Source: Rhodospirillales bacterium
GTDB lineage: Bacteria; Pseudomonadota; Alphaproteobacteria; Rhodospirillales; WMHbin7
DNA length: 40,118 nucleotides
Assembly (NCBI GenBank): GCA_016215555.1
Contig: JACRJC010000055.1
Span: 1-40,118 of the forward strand
Direction: 5' to 3'
The position numbers and the translations under genes are program-made. Positions 26,326 through 34,521 of the stretch are shown one piece after another; position 1 is the first letter of the stretch, and each line of letters starts with the position of its first letter. The notes below the pieces were generated by a model, which was not told where the DNA came from, did not search any database, and worked only from the letters and a program-made list of their open reading frames with translations.

Positions 26326-27318
26326 CTAGAAATGCCGCCAGCCCATGTCATGGACGGGCAGCGCTTGCCCCGACGAATCTTGCACCGCAACCCCCTCACC
26401 TTCCCTCATGACGCCGATGGCGGTCAAGTTCTGACGGCAGCGCTGGGCGCATTCCTGCAAGGCGGGCACGGCGGACGGCGGCGCCGTCAGCAGCAATTCG
26501 TAATCGTCGCCGCCGGCCAGAATGCGTCCCAGAAGCCGGGAATCGGCCTTCAGGGCCGCCCTGGCGGGCGACGACAAGGGAATGTCGGCGGCGCGCAGAT
26601 CGGCCCCGAGCCCGGACGCCTTGCAGATATGCGCCAGATCGGCGAGCAGCCCGTCCGATATGTCCATCCCGGCATGGGCCTTGCGGCTTTGGGCGACGGC
26701 GTTGCCCAGTTCAAGGCGCGGCCTGGGCAGCAGATAGCGATCGGCCAGCCATTTGCGCTCGTCCTCGAACAGATGGCCCAAACGCCCTTCCAGCGCGTCC
26801 AGCCCCAAGGCGCCGTCGCCGATGGTGCCCGAAACAAGAATCACGTCGCCGGCCTTGGCCGCCGAGCGCTTCAGGGCCTGATTTTCCTCGACCTCGCCCA
26901 GCGCAGTGACCGTCAGGGTGAAAGGGCCCGGCGTCGAGACCGTGTCGCCGCCGATGATGGGAACGCCGAACTCGGCCTTGTCCTGGGCCAGGCCGCGGGC
27001 GAAGGATTTGAACCAATCTTGCGTGGCCGATTTGGGAAAGCAGGCGGCGACGAGCAGACCCAGCGGCCTGGCGCCCATGGCGGCAAGATCGGAGAGATTG
27101 ACGCGCAGCGCTTTTCTGGCCACCAGATCGGGCGGATCGGACTCGCGAAAATGGACTCCGGAGACCAGGGCGTCGGTGGTGACGACCAGACGGCAGCCGG
27201 GCGCTACCGGCACCAATGCCGCATCGTCCTTCAGATTCAAGGCACCCGCAAAGCCCTCGGCCAGGGGGGCGAAGAGGCGTTCGATAAGGTCGAATTCACC
27301 TAAGGATTTCGTGGACAA
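26326..27318 (-). CDS. thiL: Thiamine-monophosphate kinase ThiL
   Basis: ATP-dependent phosphorylation of thiamine phosphate to thiamine diphosphate. Family features: GEFDLIERLFAPLA near the start, the metal/ATP region KDDAALV, VVTTDALVSGVHF, the GGDTVSTPGPFTLTVTALG segment, MDISDGLLADLAH and AGGDDYELLLT. 330 residues, full length. The start is a TTG at 27318 with AGAGG six bases upstream. It follows nusB in the conserved ribH-nusB-thiL order, but here a repeat pair and a GIY-YIG gene separate it from nusB. Confidence 0.95.
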   Translation of the reverse strand: MSTKSLGEFDLIERLFAPLAEGFAGALNLKDDAALVPVAPGCRLVVTTDALVSGVHFRESDPPDLVARKALRVNLSDLAAMGARPLGLLVAACFPKSATQDWFKSFARGLAQDKAEFGVPIIGGDTVSTPGPFTLTVTALGEVEENQALKRSAAKAGDVILVSGTIGDGALGLDALEGRLGHLFEDERKWLADRYLLPRPRLELGNAVAQSRKAHAGMDISDGLLADLAHICKASGLGADLRAADIPLSSPARAALKADSRLLGRILAGGDDYELLLTAPPSAVPALQECAQRCRQNLTAIGVMREGEGVAVQDSSGQALPVHDMGWRHF

Positions 27319-27340
27319 GGCGGCCTCTTCTTGACGGTCT

Positions 27341-27446
27341 CATCCTTCGAGACGGGCCTTTGGCCCTCCTCAGGATGAGGATGGTATCAACAACATCCTA
27401 TTCCTCATCCTGAGGAGGCGGCAAAGCCGCCGTCTCGAAGGATGAG
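27341..27446. repeat. Composite palindromic repeat, thiL side of the GIY-YIG gene
   Basis: Two family copies facing each other: 27341-27381 (outer stem CATCCT/AGGATG, centre GGGCC-TTT-GGCCC) and 27403-27446 (longer centre GGCGGC-AAA-GCCGCC), joined by an ATGGTATCAACAACATCC spacer. The whole composite recurs almost identically at 27755-27878, in the same orientation. Confidence 0.9.
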
Positions 27447-27514
27447 CGACTTAAGGATTGCCGCCTTCCCAACTGTCGCAGCAATTCGAAATCTCCGCGC
27501 ATCAGGGCCTCTTA

Positions 27515-27736
27515 TTATGCCCTGCTCCAACCCTTAACCCGACGTTCCATGGCGATTGCATCTTCGATCCTGTCGAATTCCTGATAGAACGCCAACTCGA
27601 CGGGGCGGCGCACTGCCGTGTATCCGCCAAACGCTCCGGCATTGTGTTCTTCAATTCGTCGCTCTAAAGAACCTCTTGTCGTGCCGACATAATATCGACT
27701 GTCCTGGCATTTCAAAATGTAGAGAAAAGCTCCCAT
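27515..27736 (-). CDS. GIY-YIG domain protein, truncated by tandem stop codons
   Basis: 73 residues of the small GIY-YIG (UPF0213/YhbQ-like) family. FLYILKCQDSRYYVGTT holds the Y-I and Y-V-G pair, R and E of the core are in LERRIEEHN, and the frame ends MERRVKGWSRA. These are nuclease-fold proteins of uncertain function. The frame ends in TAATAA, but codons beyond it still read EALMRGDFELLRQL, the tail expected for the family with two lysines at the stops. The core is complete, so the product may still fold. Start ATG at 27736, with GGGGGA seven bases upstream. The gene is flanked by near-identical composite repeats, which suggests it arrived as a cassette. Confidence 0.78.
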   Translation of the reverse strand: MGAFLYILKCQDSRYYVGTTRGSLERRIEEHNAGAFGGYTAVRRPVELAFYQEFDRIEDAIAMERRVKGWSRA

Positions 27737-27754
27737 GCGCATTTCCCCCGGCAT

Positions 27755-27878
27755 CATCCTTCGAGACGGGCCTTCGGCCCTCCTCAGGATGAGGATGGTA
27801 TCAGGATGAGGATGGTATCAACAACATCCTATTCCTCATCCTGAGGAGGCGGCAAAGCCGCCGTCTCGACGGATGAGG
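27755..27878. repeat. Composite palindromic repeat, nusB side of the GIY-YIG gene
   Basis: Same composite as at 27341-27446. The first hairpin (27755-27791) has centre GGGCC-TTC-GGCCC. A 17-base spacer segment (AGGATGAGGATGGTATC) is tandemly doubled. The second hairpin (27834-27878) has centre GGCGGC-AAA-GCCGCC and one mismatch (GACGG for GAAGG). The region 27758-27894 contains no gene. Confidence 0.9.
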
Positions 27879-27894
27879 CGAAGCTCAATCCTAT

Positions 27895-28374
27895 CTAAAA
27901 CCGCTCGTGCAGCGTTTTGGCCAGGCGGTCGAGGACGGCATTGACCAGGCCGACTTCCGGCCCGTCATAGAAGCTTCTGGCGATGTCGGTATATTCGGCG
28001 ATGACCGTCTTGGGCGGCACGTCGGCCTTGCCCATCCAAAGCTCGGCCACCCCGGCTTTCAGCAGGGCACGCAGCAAGGGCTCGATCCGTTCCAGATCCC
28101 AGCCCGAGGTCAGACTGCCCGAAACCATGGCATCGAGTTCGGCGCTTTTGCGGCTGGCCTCGCGAACCACGGTGACCAGATGCTCGGTGTCGGGTTCGGC
28201 GGTCTTGGCGCCGGCGTCGGCTTCGTCCAGACGCAAGGGTCCGGCCAATTGCTGGGCCAGCACCTCGTCGGCCGATTGCTCGGCCACCTGCATCTGATAA
28301 AGCGCCTGCACGGCCATCAGACGGGCCACGGCGCGGCGTTTGGGCAAGGGGCCTTTGGACGAGGAAGAACTCAT
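27895..28374 (-). CDS. nusB: Transcription antitermination factor NusB
   Basis: 159 residues of the NusB fold, which with NusE (S10) binds boxA RNA in rRNA operon antitermination. Motifs: RRAVARLMAVQALYQMQ at the N-terminus, LLRALLKAGVAEL in the middle, and the C-terminal block VIAEYTDIARSFYDGPEVGLVNAVLDRLAK. The ATG overlaps the ribH stop by four bases. Its place after ribH is conserved across proteobacteria. Confidence 0.96.
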   Translation of the reverse strand: MSSSSSKGPLPKRRAVARLMAVQALYQMQVAEQSADEVLAQQLAGPLRLDEADAGAKTAEPDTEHLVTVVREASRKSAELDAMVSGSLTSGWDLERIEPLLRALLKAGVAELWMGKADVPPKTVIAEYTDIARSFYDGPEVGLVNAVLDRLAKTLHERF

Positions 28375-28832
28375 TTCGGAATCAGGCGCAGATCGCGCTT
28401 GATGTCGATCATGCGCAGACAGGCCCTGGCCGCCTGGCCGCCGAAATTGCGCCCATCGACGCGGGCGCGCTCCCAGGCCTGTTCCTCGGTCTTGCAGGTC
28501 AGGATGCCGTTGCCCAGGGCCAGCGTATACTGGATGGACAGGTCGTGCAGCGTGTGCATGGTCGAGCTGCTGATATGTTCATAATGGTCGGTTTCGCCCT
28601 GGATGGCGCAGCCAAGAGCGATATAGCCTGAATAGCGTTCGTCGGTGGCGCGCAGCTCCATGGCCCGGACGGCATAGCGGATGGCGGCGGGGATTTCGTA
28701 AATGCCGGGCACGATGACGCGCTTGTAGCCGGCGCCGACGGCGGCCAGTTCCTGCACCGCGCCATGGATCAGATGGTCGCTGATGTCGTTGTAGAAGCGG
28801 GCTTCGATGATCAGGATGCTCATGCCGGCCAT
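28371..28832 (-). CDS. ribH: 6,7-dimethyl-8-ribityllumazine synthase
   Basis: Condenses the pyrimidine intermediate with dihydroxybutanone phosphate in riboflavin synthesis; forms large oligomers. Substrate-binding segments VPGIYEIPAAIRYA (about 41-54) and GCAIQGETDHYEH (75-86, catalytic H83) are present, with the phosphate-binding stretch near the C-terminus. 153 residues from the ATG at 28832, chosen because GAGGAG lies eight bases upstream; an ATG three codons later is possible. Only two bases separate it from the ribBA-type stop, and its stop overlaps nusB. Confidence 0.94.
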   Translation of the reverse strand: MAGMSILIIEARFYNDISDHLIHGAVQELAAVGAGYKRVIVPGIYEIPAAIRYAVRAMELRATDERYSGYIALGCAIQGETDHYEHISSSTMHTLHDLSIQYTLALGNGILTCKTEEQAWERARVDGRNFGGQAARACLRMIDIKRDLRLIPK

Positions 28833-28834
28833 GC

Positions 28835-29953
28835 TCAATGCTCCTCGACGACGGGGATCGGACGCTGTTCGACGACATTCAGGCCATAGCCCTCGGCCAG
28901 GCCGACGATGGTGCGCTTGGTGTTCGACAGCAAGATCATATCCTTGATTCCGAGATCGAGCAAAATCTGCGCACCGACGCCATAATCGCGCAACTCGACC
29001 GGCGGCGCCACCCCTTCGCGGGCCCGCACCCGGTCGCTTAAGCTGGTCGGCATCGGTTCGCGAATGAGGACGACCACGCCCCGGCCCGCCTTGGCGACCA
29101 TCTCCATGGCGGCATGCAGTTCGCCGCCGCGCCCGCCCGACTTGTCGCCCAGCACGTCGTCCAGCACCTTGAGCGCATGCACGCGCACCATCACCGGGCC
29201 CGGCGCCTTGAGGTCGCCCTTGACCAGGGCGATATGCTCGGCATAGGCCACGGTGTTGACATAGACATGCATCATCCATTCGCCGCCATGGATGGAATCC
29301 AGCGTCGAGGTGATTTCCTTCTTCACGATCTTGTCGTAGCGGCGGCGATAGGCGATCAGATCGGCGATGGTGGCGATCTTAAGCCCGTGGAACTGGGCGA
29401 ATTTCACCAGATCCGGCAGCCGGGCCATGGTGCCGTCTTCGTTCATGATCTCGCAGATGACGCCCGAGGGGTTGAGCCCGGCCAGGCGCGAGATGTCGAC
29501 CGTCGCCTCGGTATGACCGGCGCGGACCAGCACGCCGCCGTCCCTGGCGATCAGGGGGAAAACGTGGCCGGGGGTCACGATATCGTATTTGCTGGCCTTG
29601 GAATCGATGGCGACCTGAATGGTGCGCGCCCGGTCGGCAGCGGAAATGCCGGTGGACACCCCTTCCCTGGCCTCGATGCTGACCGTGAAGGCGGTCTGGT
29701 GGCGGGTGCCGTTGTCGCGGCTCATCAGCGGCAGTTCCAAAGCCTCGATGCGCTCGCGGGTCATGGTCAGGCAAATCAGGCCGCGCCCGTACTTGGCCAT
29801 GAAATTGACGTTGTCGGGATTGGCGAACTGGGCGGGGATGAACAGATCGCCCTCGTTTTCGCGGTCCTCGTCGTCAACCAGGACGACCATGCGGCCCTGG
29901 CGGGCGTCTTCGATGATCTCTTCGATCGGCGACAGATAATCGGCGTGCGACAC
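28835..29953 (-). CDS. ribB: RibBX: DHBP synthase fused to a degenerate GTP cyclohydrolase II domain
   Basis: The N-terminal half (1 to about 208) is a complete 3,4-dihydroxy-2-butanone-4-phosphate synthase: DDEDRENEGD (27-36), STGISAADRA (100-109) and RAGHTEATVD (144-153). The C-terminal half aligns with GTP cyclohydrolase II (YAEHIALVKGD, LRDYGVGAQIL, GYGLNVVE) but has lost the zinc ligands: the three cysteines correspond to K262, G273 and R275. The catalytic QEGRGIGL segment has become EPMPTSL. It therefore cannot be a working RibA, and a separate RibA is expected elsewhere. This form is known as RibBX. GTG start at 29953; the nearby ATG is out of frame. Confidence 0.92.
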   Translation of the reverse strand: MSHADYLSPIEEIIEDARQGRMVVLVDDEDRENEGDLFIPAQFANPDNVNFMAKYGRGLICLTMTRERIEALELPLMSRDNGTRHQTAFTVSIEAREGVSTGISAADRARTIQVAIDSKASKYDIVTPGHVFPLIARDGGVLVRAGHTEATVDISRLAGLNPSGVICEIMNEDGTMARLPDLVKFAQFHGLKIATIADLIAYRRRYDKIVKKEITSTLDSIHGGEWMMHVYVNTVAYAEHIALVKGDLKAPGPVMVRVHALKVLDDVLGDKSGGRGGELHAAMEMVAKAGRGVVVLIREPMPTSLSDRVRAREGVAPPVELRDYGVGAQILLDLGIKDMILLSNTKRTIVGLAEGYGLNVVEQRPIPVVEEH

Positions 29954-29993
29954 GAAACATGTTCCTTTTATGGCAACTGATGCTATTCCCCCC

Positions 29994-30218
29994 CATCCTT
30001 CGAGACGGGCCTGCGGCCCTCCTCAGGATGAGGATATTCTCTCTTGACCTGCCCCCCATCCTTCGAGACGGGCCTACGGCCCTCCTCAGGATGAGGATAT
30101 TCTCTCTTGACCTGCCCCCCATCCTTCGAGACGGGCCTGCGGCCCTCCTCAGGATGAGGATATTCTCTCTTGACCTGCCGCCTCATCCTGAGGAGCGAAG
30201 CGTCTCGAAGGATGGAGG
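29994..30218. repeat. Three tandem 63-bp hairpin units plus one inverted copy
   Basis: In the 289-bp gap between ribE and the ribBX gene, a 63-bp unit occurs three times in exact register (hairpins begin at 29994, 30057 and 30120). Within the repeated register the only difference I see is CCTACGG for CCTGCGG in the middle copy. Each unit has the family hairpin (CATCCT/AGGATG, centre GGGCC-TGC-GGCCC) plus the linker ATATTCTCTCTTGACCTGC. A fourth hairpin (30181-30218) is inverted, with centre GCGAAGC and an extra G near its end. Because 63 is a multiple of three, open frames run through the array, but they are not genes. Confidence 0.93.
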
Positions 30219-30242
30219 CGGCAGCCTGGAGGGAGCCCCCAC

Positions 30243-30836
30243 CTAATCCTTGTCCAGAAGGCGGGCAACATAGCGCGCCAGCATGTCGATTTCCAGATTA
30301 ACCCGGTCGCCCGGCTTGTATTTCCCGAAAGTTGTGACCTGGCTGGTATGGGGGATGATGTTGACCCCGAACAGGCAGCCATTGACCTCGTTGACGGTCA
30401 GCGACACCCCGTCGATGGCCACCGACCCTTTGGGCGCCATGAATTTCTTAAGTGTTTCAGGGACTTCGAAGGTGAAGCGGAGTGATTCGCCCTCGGGCTC
30501 GATCGACACCACCTGACCCACGCCGTCGACATGGCCGGAAACGATATGCCCGCCCAGCTCGTCGCCCACCTTGAGCGCCCGTTCCAAATTGACCGGGCTG
30601 CCCAGTTCCCAGCCGCCCAGGGTGGTCTTGTCCAGCGTCTCCAGCGAGGCGAAGACCGAGAACCAGCCGGGTCCGGTTTCGACCAGGGTCAGGCAGACGC
30701 CGTTATGGGCGATGGAAGAGCCCAGGGGGATCTCGTCGGCCTTGTAGGCGGTGGCGATCTCGAAACGGACTTCGCCGCCGGGACGTTTCTCGATGGCTTT
30801 GACGCTGCCGAGATCGGTGATGATGCCGGTAAACAT
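30243..30836 (-). CDS. ribE: Riboflavin synthase alpha chain
   Basis: Dismutates two lumazine molecules to riboflavin. 197 residues with the two tandem lumazine-binding barrels: [12 protein letters not shown] at the start, GSSIAHNGVCLTLVE (first repeat) and GSVAIDGVSLTVNEV (second repeat), and GGHIVSGHVDGVG between them. The ATG shares one base with the ribD stop (TAATG). The downstream gap to the ribBX gene is filled by a hairpin array that could separate the two parts of the rib operon. Confidence 0.96.
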   Translation of the reverse strand: MFTGIITDLGSVKAIEKRPGGEVRFEIATAYKADEIPLGSSIAHNGVCLTLVETGPGWFSVFASLETLDKTTLGGWELGSPVNLERALKVGDELGGHIVSGHVDGVGQVVSIEPEGESLRFTFEVPETLKKFMAPKGSVAIDGVSLTVNEVNGCLFGVNIIPHTSQVTTFGKYKPGDRVNLEIDMLARYVARLLDKD

Positions 30837-31951
30837 TACGCTTCTCTCGTCCTTTCCAGAACATGTTCGATATCGTTGCCCAAGGCCCGAACCCCCAGCG
30901 GCGTGAAACGGGGCATGTTTTTCAGCGCATCGACCCCGAAGGCCGAGGCGGCGGGAATGCCGTCGCCGCCCATGATGCCGGGAGCATGAAACCAGACCAG
31001 CCGATCGACCAGATCGGCCCTGAGCAGGGCGGCGGCCAGATGGGCTCCGCCTTCCACCAGGACGCGGGTCAGCCCGGCATCGCCCAGCTTGACCAGGCCT
31101 GCGGCAAGATCGGGATAGCCGCCCTCGCCCGCCGGCACCTCGATCAGCCGCACCCCGGCATCTTCGAAAACCAAGCGGCGCTCGCGCGGGCCGTTCTCGA
31201 GGGTGATGACCCAGGTGAGGATATCGCGGGCGGTTTTCACCAGCTTGCCGGTCAGCGGCAGGCGCAGGCGGCTGTCGGCGATGACGCGCACCGGACTGGA
31301 ATCTTCCAGGCCGGGCAGGCGGCAGGTCAATTCTGGATTGTCGATCAGCGCCGTGCCGACGCCGACCAGAATGCCGTCATGGCTGGAACGCAGCAGATGC
31401 GAGGCCGTCCGCGCCCGCTCGCCGGTAATCCATTTGCTTTCGCCGCCATGGGTGGCGATGCGACCGTCCAGCGTCGTCGCCAGCTTCAAGGTGACCAGCG
31501 GACGGCGATTCAAGACGCGCCTGAAGAAGCCGGCATTCAGCGCCCGGGCCTCGTCCTCCAGCGCCCCCAGTTCGACCTGGATCCCGGCCCCCTTCAGCAT
31601 CTCGACGCCGCGCCCGGAAACCCGTTCGTCGGGATCCTCGCAGGCGACGACGACGCGCCCCACGCCGGCCCGGATCAGGGCTTCGGCGCAAGGCGGCGTC
31701 TTGCCGTGATGGGCACAGGGTTCCAGCGTCACATAGGCCGCAGCGCCACGGGCCCTGTCGCCCGCCCGCGACAAAGCCTCGGTCTCGGCATGCGGACGCC
31801 CGCCGGGCTGAGTCCAGCCCCGGCCCACCACCTTGCCGTCGTTGACCAGGATGCAACCGACCGCCGGATTGGGCCAGACGCGGCCAAGCCCGCGCCGGGC
31901 CAGACCCAGCGCGGCTTCCATATGCGACAGATCAGTCCTTGAGATGGTCAC
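30836..31951 (-). CDS. ribD: Bifunctional riboflavin deaminase/reductase RibD
   Basis: Performs the second and third steps of riboflavin synthesis. The N-terminal deaminase has PNPAVGC, H54-A-E56 and zinc cysteines C79 and C88 in [14 protein letters not shown]. The C-terminal reductase has [31 protein letters not shown] and [16 protein letters not shown] start it at a GTG (31951), which gives [15 protein letters not shown], matching the D-x3-M start of relatives, and overlaps nrdR by 20 bp. An ATG at 31921 is the alternative and would lose the conserved Asp. Confidence 0.93.
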   Translation of the reverse strand: MTISRTDLSHMEAALGLARRGLGRVWPNPAVGCILVNDGKVVGRGWTQPGGRPHAETEALSRAGDRARGAAAYVTLEPCAHHGKTPPCAEALIRAGVGRVVVACEDPDERVSGRGVEMLKGAGIQVELGALEDEARALNAGFFRRVLNRRPLVTLKLATTLDGRIATHGGESKWITGERARTASHLLRSSHDGILVGVGTALIDNPELTCRLPGLEDSSPVRVIADSRLRLPLTGKLVKTARDILTWVITLENGPRERRLVFEDAGVRLIEVPAGEGGYPDLAAGLVKLGDAGLTRVLVEGGAHLAAALLRADLVDRLVWFHAPGIMGGDGIPAASAFGVDALKNMPRFTPLGVRALGNDIEHVLERTREA

Positions 31952-32417
31952 CAGCCACCAGATGTCCAAGTCCGCCCAGACTGCCGATGAATTCCTCGAA
32001 ATCCTTGGCCTCGCGGAAGTTCTTATAGACCGAAGCGAAGCGGACATAAGCCACCGGATCGAGGCTGGCCAGGGCCTCCATCACCAACTCGCCGATCATG
32101 GCCGAGGGGATTTCGCTTTCGCCCGAACTTTCCAGGCGGCGCTGGATGGAATTGACCACCCGTTCCACGCGCTCGGGATCGACCGGGCGTTTCCTGACAG
32201 CGATCTCGATCGAGCGGGCCAGCTTGTCGCGGTCGAAGGACACTTTCTGCCCGTTCTTCTTGACCACCGTCAGTTCGCGCAGTTGCACGCGCTCGAAGGT
32301 GGTGAAGCGCGACCCGCAGGACGGGCAGTAGCGGCGGCGGCGGATGGCCGAATTATCGTCGGTCGGACGCGAGTCCTTGACCTGTGTGTCCTCGTAACCG
32401 CAGAACGGGCAACGCAT
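31932..32417 (-). CDS. nrdR: Transcriptional repressor NrdR
   Basis: Nucleotide-sensing repressor of ribonucleotide reductase genes. The zinc ribbon has C3, C6, C31 and C34 (MRCPFCG and YCPSCGSRF). The ATP-cone domain spans about 49-139 ([16 protein letters not shown]...[13 protein letters not shown]). 161 residues, normal length. It begins 12 bp after glyA and overlaps ribD, a conserved glyA-nrdR-ribD order. Confidence 0.97.
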   Translation of the reverse strand: MRCPFCGYEDTQVKDSRPTDDNSAIRRRRYCPSCGSRFTTFERVQLRELTVVKKNGQKVSFDRDKLARSIEIAVRKRPVDPERVERVVNSIQRRLESSGESEIPSAMIGELVMEALASLDPVAYVRFASVYKNFREAKDFEEFIGSLGGLGHLVAGDHLKD

Positions 32418-32429
32418 GGTTCTTCCCCC

Positions 32430-33704
32430 TTAATAGATTGGATATTGGCGGCACAGATCGGCCACGCCGGCGCGCGCCGCTTTTTCCGCCGCCGAATTGT
32501 CGCTGGGATTTTGGGCCAGGCCGTCCAGGACATCGCCGATCAGATCGCCGATGCGCAAGAAATCGGCCTTGCCGAGGCCCCTTGTCGTCGCCGCCGGCGA
32601 GCCCAGGCGGATGCCGGAGGTGATGGTCGGCTTTTCAGGATCGAACGGGATGCCGTTCTTGTTGCAGGTCAGGCCAGCATGTTCCAAGCTGGCTTCGGCC
32701 GCCTTGCCGGTCAGTTTCTTGGGGCGCAGATCGACCAGCATCAGATGGGTGTCTGTGCCGCCGGAAACGATATCCAGTCCGCGTTTCATCAGGCGGTCGG
32801 CCAGGGCCGCCGCGTTTTCCTTGACCTGGGCGGCGTAGACCTTGAATTCCGGACGCAGGGCTTCGCCGAAGGCCACGGCCTTTCCGGCGATGACATGCAT
32901 CAGCGGACCGCCCTGAATGCCTGGGAAAATGGCCGAATTGATCTTCTTGCCGATCTCCTCGTCGTTGGACAGGATCATGCCGCCCCGGGGGCCGCGCAGC
33001 GTCTTGTGCGTGGTGGTGGTGACGATATGGGCATGCGGCAAGGGGCTGGGATGCACGCCGCCGGCCACCAGACCGGCGAAATGGGCCATATCGACCATGA
33101 AGAAAGCGCCCACGGCGTCGGCGATGGCGCGCATGCGGGCGAAATCGATGATGCGCGGATAGGCCGAACCGCCGGCGATGATCAGCTTGGGCTTGTGCTC
33201 CTTGGCCAGCTTCTCGACTTCGTCGAAATCGATCTGGCAATCTTGCTTGCGCACGCCATATTGCACAGCCTTGAACCACTTGCCCGACTGGTTGACCGAG
33301 GCGCCATGAGTCAGATGCCCGCCGGCGGCCAGGCTCATGCCCATGATGACCTCGCCGGGCTGGACCAGGGCCTGAAACACGCCCTGATTGGCCTGCGAGC
33401 CGGAATTGGGCTGCACGTTCACATAGTTGCAGTCGAACAGCTTCTTGGCCCGTTCGATGGCCAGGCTTTCCGCGATATCGACGAATTCGCAGCCGCCGTA
33501 ATAGCGCTTGCCCGGATAACCCTCGGCGTATTTGTTGGTCATGATCGAGCCCTGGGCTTCCAGCACCGCCTTGGAGACGATGTTCTCGGAAGCGATCAGT
33601 TCGATCTGGTCTTGCAGACGGGACAGCTCGAGGCCGATGGCCTTGGCGATCTCGGGGTCGGATTCGGCAAGGGTCTTGGTGAAGAAGCCGGGCATCAGGG
33701 TCAT
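32430..33704 (-). CDS. glyA: Serine hydroxymethyltransferase
   Basis: PLP enzyme interconverting serine plus tetrahydrofolate with glycine plus methylene-THF. 424 residues. PLP lysine K234 lies in [15 protein letters not shown]; other signatures are [29 protein letters not shown] and [15 protein letters not shown] at 33704 with AAGGA upstream; an internal ATG three codons later is possible. It lies 33 bp after rpiB and 12 bp before nrdR. Confidence 0.97.
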   Translation of the reverse strand: MTLMPGFFTKTLAESDPEIAKAIGLELSRLQDQIELIASENIVSKAVLEAQGSIMTNKYAEGYPGKRYYGGCEFVDIAESLAIERAKKLFDCNYVNVQPNSGSQANQGVFQALVQPGEVIMGMSLAAGGHLTHGASVNQSGKWFKAVQYGVRKQDCQIDFDEVEKLAKEHKPKLIIAGGSAYPRIIDFARMRAIADAVGAFFMVDMAHFAGLVAGGVHPSPLPHAHIVTTTTHKTLRGPRGGMILSNDEEIGKKINSAIFPGIQGGPLMHVIAGKAVAFGEALRPEFKVYAAQVKENAAALADRLMKRGLDIVSGGTDTHLMLVDLRPKKLTGKAAEASLEHAGLTCNKNGIPFDPEKPTITSGIRLGSPAATTRGLGKADFLRIGDLIGDVLDGLAQNPSDNSAAEKAARAGVADLCRQYPIY

Positions 33705-33737
33705 TGCACAAGGATCCTTACGGTCAGAAGTCAGCGT

Positions 33738-34184
33738 TCAGGTACGGGCCAGTCCCATCTTGTCGATGCGCCGCTGATGGCGCCCGCCTTCGAAGGGGGT
33801 TTCAAGAAAGGCTTTCAAACAGTCGCGGGCCACTTCGGCCCCCATGGTGCGCCCGCCCAGCACCAGGACATTGGCGTCGTTGTGCTGGCGGGACAGACGG
33901 GCCGTGGTGACGTCGGCGACCAGGGCGGCGCGGATGAAGGGGTAGCGGTTGGCCGCAATCGAGATGCCGATGCCGGTGCCGCAGATCAGCACCCCCCTGC
34001 CCGCCGCTCCCTGGCGGATGGCCTCGGCCATGGCTTCTGCGAAATCGGGATAATCGACCGAGGCGGAACCCTCTGTTCCCAAATCCAAAACCCCATGGCC
34101 GGCCTGCAGCAGCTCCTGCTTCAGGAGCGACTTCAGCTCGACTCCGCCATGGTCCGAGGCAAGGGCAATCACATCAGAAGACAT
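33738..34184 (-). CDS. rpiB: Ribose-5-phosphate isomerase B
   Basis: Interconverts ribose-5-phosphate and ribulose-5-phosphate, feeding ribulose-5-phosphate to the DHBP synthase step of riboflavin synthesis encoded downstream. 148 residues: IALASDHGGVELK at the start, catalytic C68 in LICGTGIGISIAANR, and RQHNDANVLVLGGR. First gene of the long minus-strand operon; divergent from mucR across 337 bp. Confidence 0.95.
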   Translation of the reverse strand: MSSDVIALASDHGGVELKSLLKQELLQAGHGVLDLGTEGSASVDYPDFAEAMAEAIRQGAAGRGVLICGTGIGISIAANRYPFIRAALVADVTTARLSRQHNDANVLVLGGRTMGAEVARDCLKAFLETPFEGGRHQRRIDKMGLART

Positions 34185-34458
34185 TCGCCGGCACAGACTC
34201 TAGTTAGGGTTCGGTGGAAATCCACAGCTTTCCTACCATATCTCGGGTCGGCTTGCCAACCGTGGGGGTGCCCCCTTCCCCGGTCCGAGTCGCTAAAAGT
34301 TTTATAGATCGGCTGGGGATTAGTATTGAACCCTATTCAGTCAAAAAAGAGGGGCGGACGGACGTAGAACTGTTAGATATTAAAACAACCGAGGCTTAAA
34401 TTACTGCGATTCTTCCGATCCTTGAAATACTCATTACTCTTAACAGCCCTCGTTCAAA

Positions 34459-34502
34459 TTGACAGTCGATAAAAAATATGCATGATTTCGTCATCGTGAC
34501 GA
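34459..34502 (+). promoter_or_regulatory. Candidate mucR promoter with adjacent dyad
   Basis: TTGACA (34459-34464) is followed after 16 bases by CATGAT (34481-34486), a fair -35/-10 pair, about 35 bp before the mucR start. Directly downstream is a dyad, TCGTCA-TCG-TGACGA (34488-34502), placed where a repressor could act; MucR proteins often repress their own gene. The rest of the 337-bp gap (34185-34521) holds AT-rich sequence and a small GGGGG-TG-CCCCC hairpin, with no gene I can support. Confidence 0.45.
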
Positions 34503-34521
34503 TCATTCAAGGCTTAGTTCC

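Noticed and set aside
29994-30218. Possible CRISPR array
   Set aside because: Only three units, linkers identical to each other instead of unique spacers, each unit a member of the dispersed hairpin family, and no cas genes.
29954-30242. FMN riboswitch in the riboflavin operon
   Set aside because: The gap is filled by hairpin repeats; none of the conserved FMN-aptamer segments is visible, nor upstream of ribD, which overlaps nrdR.
29959-30246. Repetitive peptides on both strands across the 63-bp array
   Set aside because: They exist only because 63 is a multiple of three; no start signals or conserved protein features.
34214-34399. 61-codon frame between rpiB and mucR
   Set aside because: GTG start without a ribosome binding site, no recognisable motif, and base composition like non-coding DNA.
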